Assembly (NCBI GenBank): GCA_002506595.1 | Contig: DAXV01000052.1 | Coordinates: forward strand, 1,046-35,924 | From: Acidilobaceae archaeon UBA158 | Lineage (GTDB): Archaea; Thermoproteota; Thermoprotei_A; Sulfolobales; Acidilobaceae | Reading direction: 5' to 3' | Length of the DNA: 34,879 nt | Part shown: positions 33,174-34,879 of the stretch, one piece after another | How the letters are laid out: each line of letters begins with the position of its first letter | Numbering within the stretch: position 1 is the stretch's first letter | The notes under the pieces: model-generated | Told to the model about the DNA's origin: nothing | Seen by the model: the letters and a program-made list of their open reading frames with translations, nothing else | Databases searched by the model: none | Made by a program: the position numbers and the translations under genes

Positions 33174-34472
33174 TCAATCTTTGCTCAGCTTTATATCCTT
33201 TGTTAATCTTGTTCCTTTCCATTCATGTGCTTTGCCAATAACTAATTTTACAAGAGCAATCCATGATGTTATGCCATATATTGCAAGAATTACAGGTAAT
33301 GGTCTAACCGTTTTTCCAATCCTCTTATATATTGTATAATATGATGCAAATCCCACCAAAAATTCTATTAAGAAGGCTAAAATAGCATATTTTAGTGCAT
33401 ATGGAGCCATAATTGGCCATAAAATGGTTACATATTCTGCTATTGGCATTAAATAAATAGATAACAAAGGCCAGCTTTTTCTAGGATGTCTAAGAACTTT
33501 AGGAACTAATAATAATGTTCCTCTCACCCATCTTTCTTTTTGTGTTATTAATTGCGAATAATTTCTTACAGGTTCTGTATAAACTGGACTTTCTGAAGCA
33601 ACTTTTATTTTATAACCTGAGGCTATCATTCTTATGCTTAGATCAAGATCCTCAGTAGCTGCTTTTTCTTCCCAACCACCTAGTTTATTTAAAACATCTT
33701 TTTTAACAAAATACCCTGATCCCATAACCCATGAAATTCCTGATAATTTCTCCATTACTGGGGCCAACAATTTTGTATAAAGAAACATCTCTGCTTCTTG
33801 TGCTCTTATATGAACTCCTTTAAACGTTTTTTCCGATTCTTTATCTAGAATTATTTCTCTTGGCAGTTGTACTGCATCTATGTCTTGATTATTCAAATAT
33901 GTAACTGCTGTTATAAGAGCATTTTTTGGTAATACATCGTCAGCATCTAAAACACCGATAATTTCTCCTTCGGCAAATTTTAATGCCTCATTTAGTGCAG
34001 AAGGCTTTCCCTGTCCTTTGCCATATATTAATTTGGTTCTTATATCTTCCATGAATGAACTGCAACCGCTTTCTTTACAATTCGATAAACCAGTAATTTT
34101 AAGGGCCTTATCAATAGTATTATCGTCTTTTTCTATTGCCAAGATAACCTCTATTTTATTGTGAGGATACGATTGTTCTTTAATAGAGTTCAATGCTCTT
34201 ATTAATAAATCGCCTTCTTTATAAGAAGGTAATATTATAGACACTAATGGGTAATGAGTTAATTTTTCCTTCAGATTATTTATATTATGTTTGTTTGTTG
34301 AGTTCATTGGAGATACGAATATGGCTAATTCAATAGCTCCTAAAAGGCTTGCTATGGTACCTGTTATTACTATGTATGTCATGGCCCATTCTGGAAAATA
34401 AGATTGATATTTAACATTAATTATCTTTAACAATGTTTGTATTTGGTTTAAATCAGTATATTGTACTTGCAT
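33174..34472 (-). CDS. Membrane glycosyltransferase, family 2 (cellulose/hyaluronan synthase-like)
   Basis: Transfers sugars from a nucleotide donor onto a lipid or growing polysaccharide at the inner face of the membrane. 432 residues: membrane span about 30-53, GT-A domain from 73 (PLVSIILPSYKEGD), donor/metal site DADD (176-179), TEDLD (273-277) with the catalytic Asp, QKERW (311-315), then three or more membrane spans (about 335-412), ending HEWKGTRLTKD. This is the processive GT2 layout with QxxRW. It may build exopolysaccharide or the glycans of surface proteins such as the one at 6037. TATA-like TTTATAAG lies about 40 bases upstream on the minus strand. Confidence 0.9.
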   Translation of the reverse strand: MQVQYTDLNQIQTLLKIINVKYQSYFPEWAMTYIVITGTIASLLGAIELAIFVSPMNSTNKHNINNLKEKLTHYPLVSIILPSYKEGDLLIRALNSIKEQSYPHNKIEVILAIEKDDNTIDKALKITGLSNCKESGCSSFMEDIRTKLIYGKGQGKPSALNEALKFAEGEIIGVLDADDVLPKNALITAVTYLNNQDIDAVQLPREIILDKESEKTFKGVHIRAQEAEMFLYTKLLAPVMEKLSGISWVMGSGYFVKKDVLNKLGGWEEKAATEDLDLSIRMIASGYKIKVASESPVYTEPVRNYSQLITQKERWVRGTLLLVPKVLRHPRKSWPLLSIYLMPIAEYVTILWPIMAPYALKYAILAFLIEFLVGFASYYTIYKRIGKTVRPLPVILAIYGITSWIALVKLVIGKAHEWKGTRLTKDIKLSKD

Positions 34473-34686
34473 TATTTTTCACGCTATTTTATAAAATGAT
34501 ATTACTACCTTATAAACTTATTAAAAAAAATATTTAATAATTATTAAAATATAATAATAAAATGTATTTATTTTAATTATTTTTTAAAAGAAATTATTGT
34601 TATCTAATGATTTAAAAAATATTTATTTTTTCAATTAAATTCTTTTAAGTTTATTTTCTTAAGTTATAATATGAGTGTGATTTTTA

Positions 34687-34879
34687 ATGCCTGTAGATTT
34701 GATTAAACATGATATATTAATTATAGGAAGCGGAATAGCTGGATTAAGGGCTGCAGTAGAAATAAAAAGAAAATATGGAGATAAATTAGATGTAGGTATT
34801 ATTAGTAAAGTTCATTTAATGAGAAGTCATAGCATAGCTGCAGAAGGTGGAACGGCAGCAGTTTTATATCCTGAAGAAG
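34687..34879 (+). CDS. sdhA: Succinate dehydrogenase flavoprotein subunit, 3'-truncated by window edge
   Basis: First 64 residues only. HDILIIGSGIAGLRAA is the FAD-binding Rossmann motif (GxGxAG), and MRSHSIAAEGGTAAVL contains the His that binds FAD covalently in succinate dehydrogenase/fumarate reductase, with the SHSxAAxGG pattern. Oxidises succinate in the citrate cycle and feeds electrons to quinone (or the reverse as fumarate reductase). GTGTGAT lies just before the ATG; TATA-like TTTTAAGTTTAT at about 34643 gives a leader of about 13 bases. The other subunits should follow outside the window. The 214-base gap before it holds promoters for this gene and the divergent glycosyltransferase. 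Confidence 0.88.
   Translation, partial: MPVDLIKHDILIIGSGIAGLRAAVEIKRKYGDKLDVGIISKVHLMRSHSIAAEGGTAAVLYPEE

Overview
The window is about 70% A+T and reads as a stretch of a thermophilic crenarchaeal chromosome. Archaeal hallmarks are GatD/GatE, an adjacent Nop5/fibrillarin pair, ribosomal protein S30e, GTP cyclohydrolase III, the pantoate kinase/phosphopantothenate synthetase CoA route, coenzyme-A-dependent 2-oxoacid:ferredoxin oxidoreductases (OFORs), TATA boxes, GGTG-type ribosome binding sites, frequent TTG starts, and a tRNA split by a bulge-helix-bulge (BHB) intron. The very low GC and the gene set would fit an Acidilobales-like organism such as Caldisphaera, but that is inference. I see no CRISPR array, insertion sequence, phage gene or rRNA.

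Layout. 1-4110 (+): four genes of a peptide-type ABC importer, the first cut by the window edge. 4120-5795 (-): ATP-NAD kinase and a DUF309-like protein. 6037-7800 (+): a large, Asn-rich, pilin-like surface protein. 7980-9955 (+): a nucleotidyltransferase, then lumazine synthase and GTP cyclohydrolase III. 9936-14145 (-): a HAD phosphatase, a MobA-like transferase, and a run of membrane protein, pantoate kinase and phosphopantothenate synthetase.

14376-23144 (+) is the metabolic core: OFOR-1 (fused gamma-alpha plus beta), a DUF424 protein, ETF beta and alpha, OFOR-2 (fused gamma-alpha plus beta), and a thioredoxin-fold protein. Threonine ammonia-lyase (23147-24376, -) converges on it. 24459-26825 (-): UPF0216-like protein, fibrillarin, Nop5. 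27075-30529 (+): S30e with an apparent frameshift near its end, then GatD and GatE. 30590-30689: a tRNA that I fold as tRNA-Trp(CCA) with a 22-nt intron between positions 30 and 31. 30843-34472: NUDIX hydrolase, an unknown protein, an MFS transporter and a membrane glycosyltransferase. 34687 to the edge: the start of a succinate dehydrogenase flavoprotein.

How it fits together. Peptide uptake, threonine deamination to 2-oxobutyrate, two OFORs, ETF and succinate dehydrogenase suggest amino-acid catabolism, with electrons leaving as reduced ferredoxin and reduced ETF. The most unusual observations are the OFOR-ETF-OFOR locus, with short identical tracts between its two beta genes; the strict BHB intron inside the anticodon stem of tRNA-Trp; and the broken reading frame of S30e. 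No unfilled stretch longer than 300 bases exists; the longest gaps hold promoters.
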